Assembly: GCF_000428925.1 (NCBI RefSeq) | Contig: NZ_AUAW01000005.1 | Coordinates: forward strand, 1-64,000 | Length of the DNA: 64,000 nt | Reading direction: 5' to 3' | Source of the DNA: Furfurilactobacillus rossiae DSM 15814 | GTDB taxonomy: Bacteria; Bacillota; Bacilli; Lactobacillales; Lactobacillaceae | Notes under the pieces: generated by a model | Told to the model about the DNA's origin: nothing | The model's database searches: none | What the model saw: the letters and a program-made list of their open reading frames with translations, nothing else | Shown: positions 62,989-64,000 of the stretch, piece after piece | How the letters are laid out: every line of letters starts with the position of its first letter | Position numbering within the stretch: the stretch's first letter is position 1 | Program-made: the position numbers and the translations under genes

Positions 62989-64000
62989 ATGGCAAATAAC
63001 GACAAAATTGTAATACATGGGGCACGTGCCCATAATTTAAAGAATATTGATGTCACGATTCCACGTGACAAACTAGTAGTCATTACGGGGTTATCTGGTT
63101 CAGGAAAAAGCTCGCTTGCGTTTGATACGTTATATGCGGAGGGACAGCGACGTTATGTCGAAAGTTTGTCCGCATATGCGCGTCAATTTCTTGGACAGAT
63201 GGATAAACCGGATGTGGACTCAATTGACGGTCTGAGCCCGGCGATTTCTATTGATCAGAAGACAACCAGTAAAAATCCGCGGTCGACTGTTGGGACTGTT
63301 ACGGAAATCAATGATTATTTGCGGTTACTATGGGCACGGGTTGGAACACCAATTTGTCCAAACGACGGCACAGTTATTACCAGCCAATCTGTTGAGCAGA
63401 TGGTTGATGAGGTTCTGGCACTGCCTGAACGGACGCGACTTCAAGTATTGTCACCGATTGTGCGTCGAAAGAAAGGGCAACATGCGAAAATCTTTGCCAA
63501 GATTAAACGTGAAGGATTTGTGCGTGTTCAAGTAGATGGCGAAACTTATGATATCGATGAGGTACCTGAACTAGATAAAAACAAATATCACAGTATCAAT
63601 ATTGTCATTGACCGGGTAATTGTACATCCAGACGGTGATAGTCGGAGTCGTTTGTTTGACTCATTTGAAGCTGCCCTTCGTTTGAGTGATGGGTATGCGA
63701 CTGCCGACATCATTGATGGTGAACCGATGCAGTTCTCAGAACATTATTCATGTCCCATTTGTGGGTTTACGGTCGGCGAATTGGAACCACGGCTGTTTTC
63801 GTTTAATGCACCACTTGGCGCTTGCCCCGATTGTGAAGGATTAGGAGTCAAACTGGAAGTTGATGAAGATCTTGTCGTTCCAGACCCCAGTAAGACACTT
63901 CGTGAGGGCGCTTTGGAACCATGGAATCCGATTAGTTCCATGTATTATCCAAGCATGCTGGAACAGTTTGCTAAACAAAACAAGATTGATATGGATACAC
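62989..64000 (+). CDS. uvrA: Excinuclease ABC subunit A, N-terminal part (runs off window)
   Basis: About 337 residues of UvrA are visible from ATG 62989. Walker [21 protein letters not shown] (20 residues) is at about 34, followed by [19 protein letters not shown], the [21 protein letters not shown] signature (in parts), and the first zinc finger CPICG ... CPDCEGLG at about residues 253-280. It finds lesions with UvrB. Starts 19 bases after uvrB, same operon. The second ATPase domain lies past the window edge. Confidence 0.97.
   Translation, partial: MANNDKIVIHGARAHNLKNIDVTIPRDKLVVITGLSGSGKSSLAFDTLYAEGQRRYVESLSAYARQFLGQMDKPDVDSIDGLSPAISIDQKTTSKNPRSTVGTVTEINDYLRLLWARVGTPICPNDGTVITSQSVEQMVDEVLALPERTRLQVLSPIVRRKKGQHAKIFAKIKREGFVRVQVDGETYDIDEVPELDKNKYHSINIVIDRVIVHPDGDSRSRLFDSFEAALRLSDGYATADIIDGEPMQFSEHYSCPICGFTVGELEPRLFSFNAPLGACPDCEGLGVKLEVDEDLVVPDPSKTLREGALEPWNPISSMYYPSMLEQFAKQNKIDMDT

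Overview
The window is a stretch of chromosome from a low-to-moderate G+C Gram-positive bacterium, almost certainly a member of the Lactobacillaceae. Supports are the gene order (sigH-rpmG-secE-nusG-rplKA-rplJL; dnaX-ybaB-recR; tmk-darA-holB-yabA-rsmI; tsaB-rimI-tsaD; rex; groESL; comFA-comFC-hpf-secA-prfB; phoPR-pst; hprK-lgt-gpsA-galU-trxB-pgm-uvrBA), an acyl-ACP thioesterase, a class Ib ribonucleotide reductase, and ribosome binding sites close to GGAGG. Genus cannot be fixed from the sequence alone. Most of it is conserved housekeeping DNA on the + strand; I saw no rRNA, tRNA, CRISPR array or prophage.

Layout. 1-345: end of an IS30-like insertion sequence, transposase on the minus strand and cut by the window edge. 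473-4794: competence/stationary sigma factor, then the translation-transcription block (L33, SecE, NusG, L11, L1, L10, L7/L12) with an L10 leader. 5026-9266: serine-rich membrane protein, MprF, LOG-family enzyme. 9473-13207 (minus): nrdHEF with paired NrdR boxes. 13438-19178: methyltransferase, tadA, SRP RNA, dnaX-ybaB-recR-yaaL, a secreted glucosaminidase. 19246-24473: tmk, c-di-AMP receptor, holB, yabA, rsmI, thioesterase, galE. 24755-30812: t6A genes with two acetyltransferases, a minus-strand ABC-F ATPase, rex. 31060-33049: groESL under CIRCE. 33467-41279: GNAT protein, KimA-type potassium importer, orphan pstS, YigZ, comFA/comFC, hpf. 41490-45060: secA and prfB with its programmed frameshift. 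45189-52808: phoPR, pstSCABB, phoU. 53008-64000: pspC-like and 4TM proteins, hprK-lgt-gpsA, galU, trxB, pgm, uvrB, and the start of uvrA.

The regulatory DNA is more unusual than the genes. Three intergenic sites carry members of one structured repeat family: a unit of about 126 bp at 26518, a tandem pair at 47437-47729 inside the pst leader, and a short member at 53706. At two sites the repeat supplies the TGA stop of the upstream gene. Both pstS genes have the same 11-bp-phased TTTACA array (PhoP box type). The rex promoter is preceded by three direct repeats spaced exactly 21 bp. A 168-bp foldback of unknown role lies beyond groEL, and kimA has a long leader with an internal terminator. Phosphate (PhoPR/Pst/PhoU), redox (Rex, TrxB, NrdHEF), SOS (UvrBA), heat shock (GroESL) and c-di-AMP/potassium (DarA, KimA) circuits are all represented.
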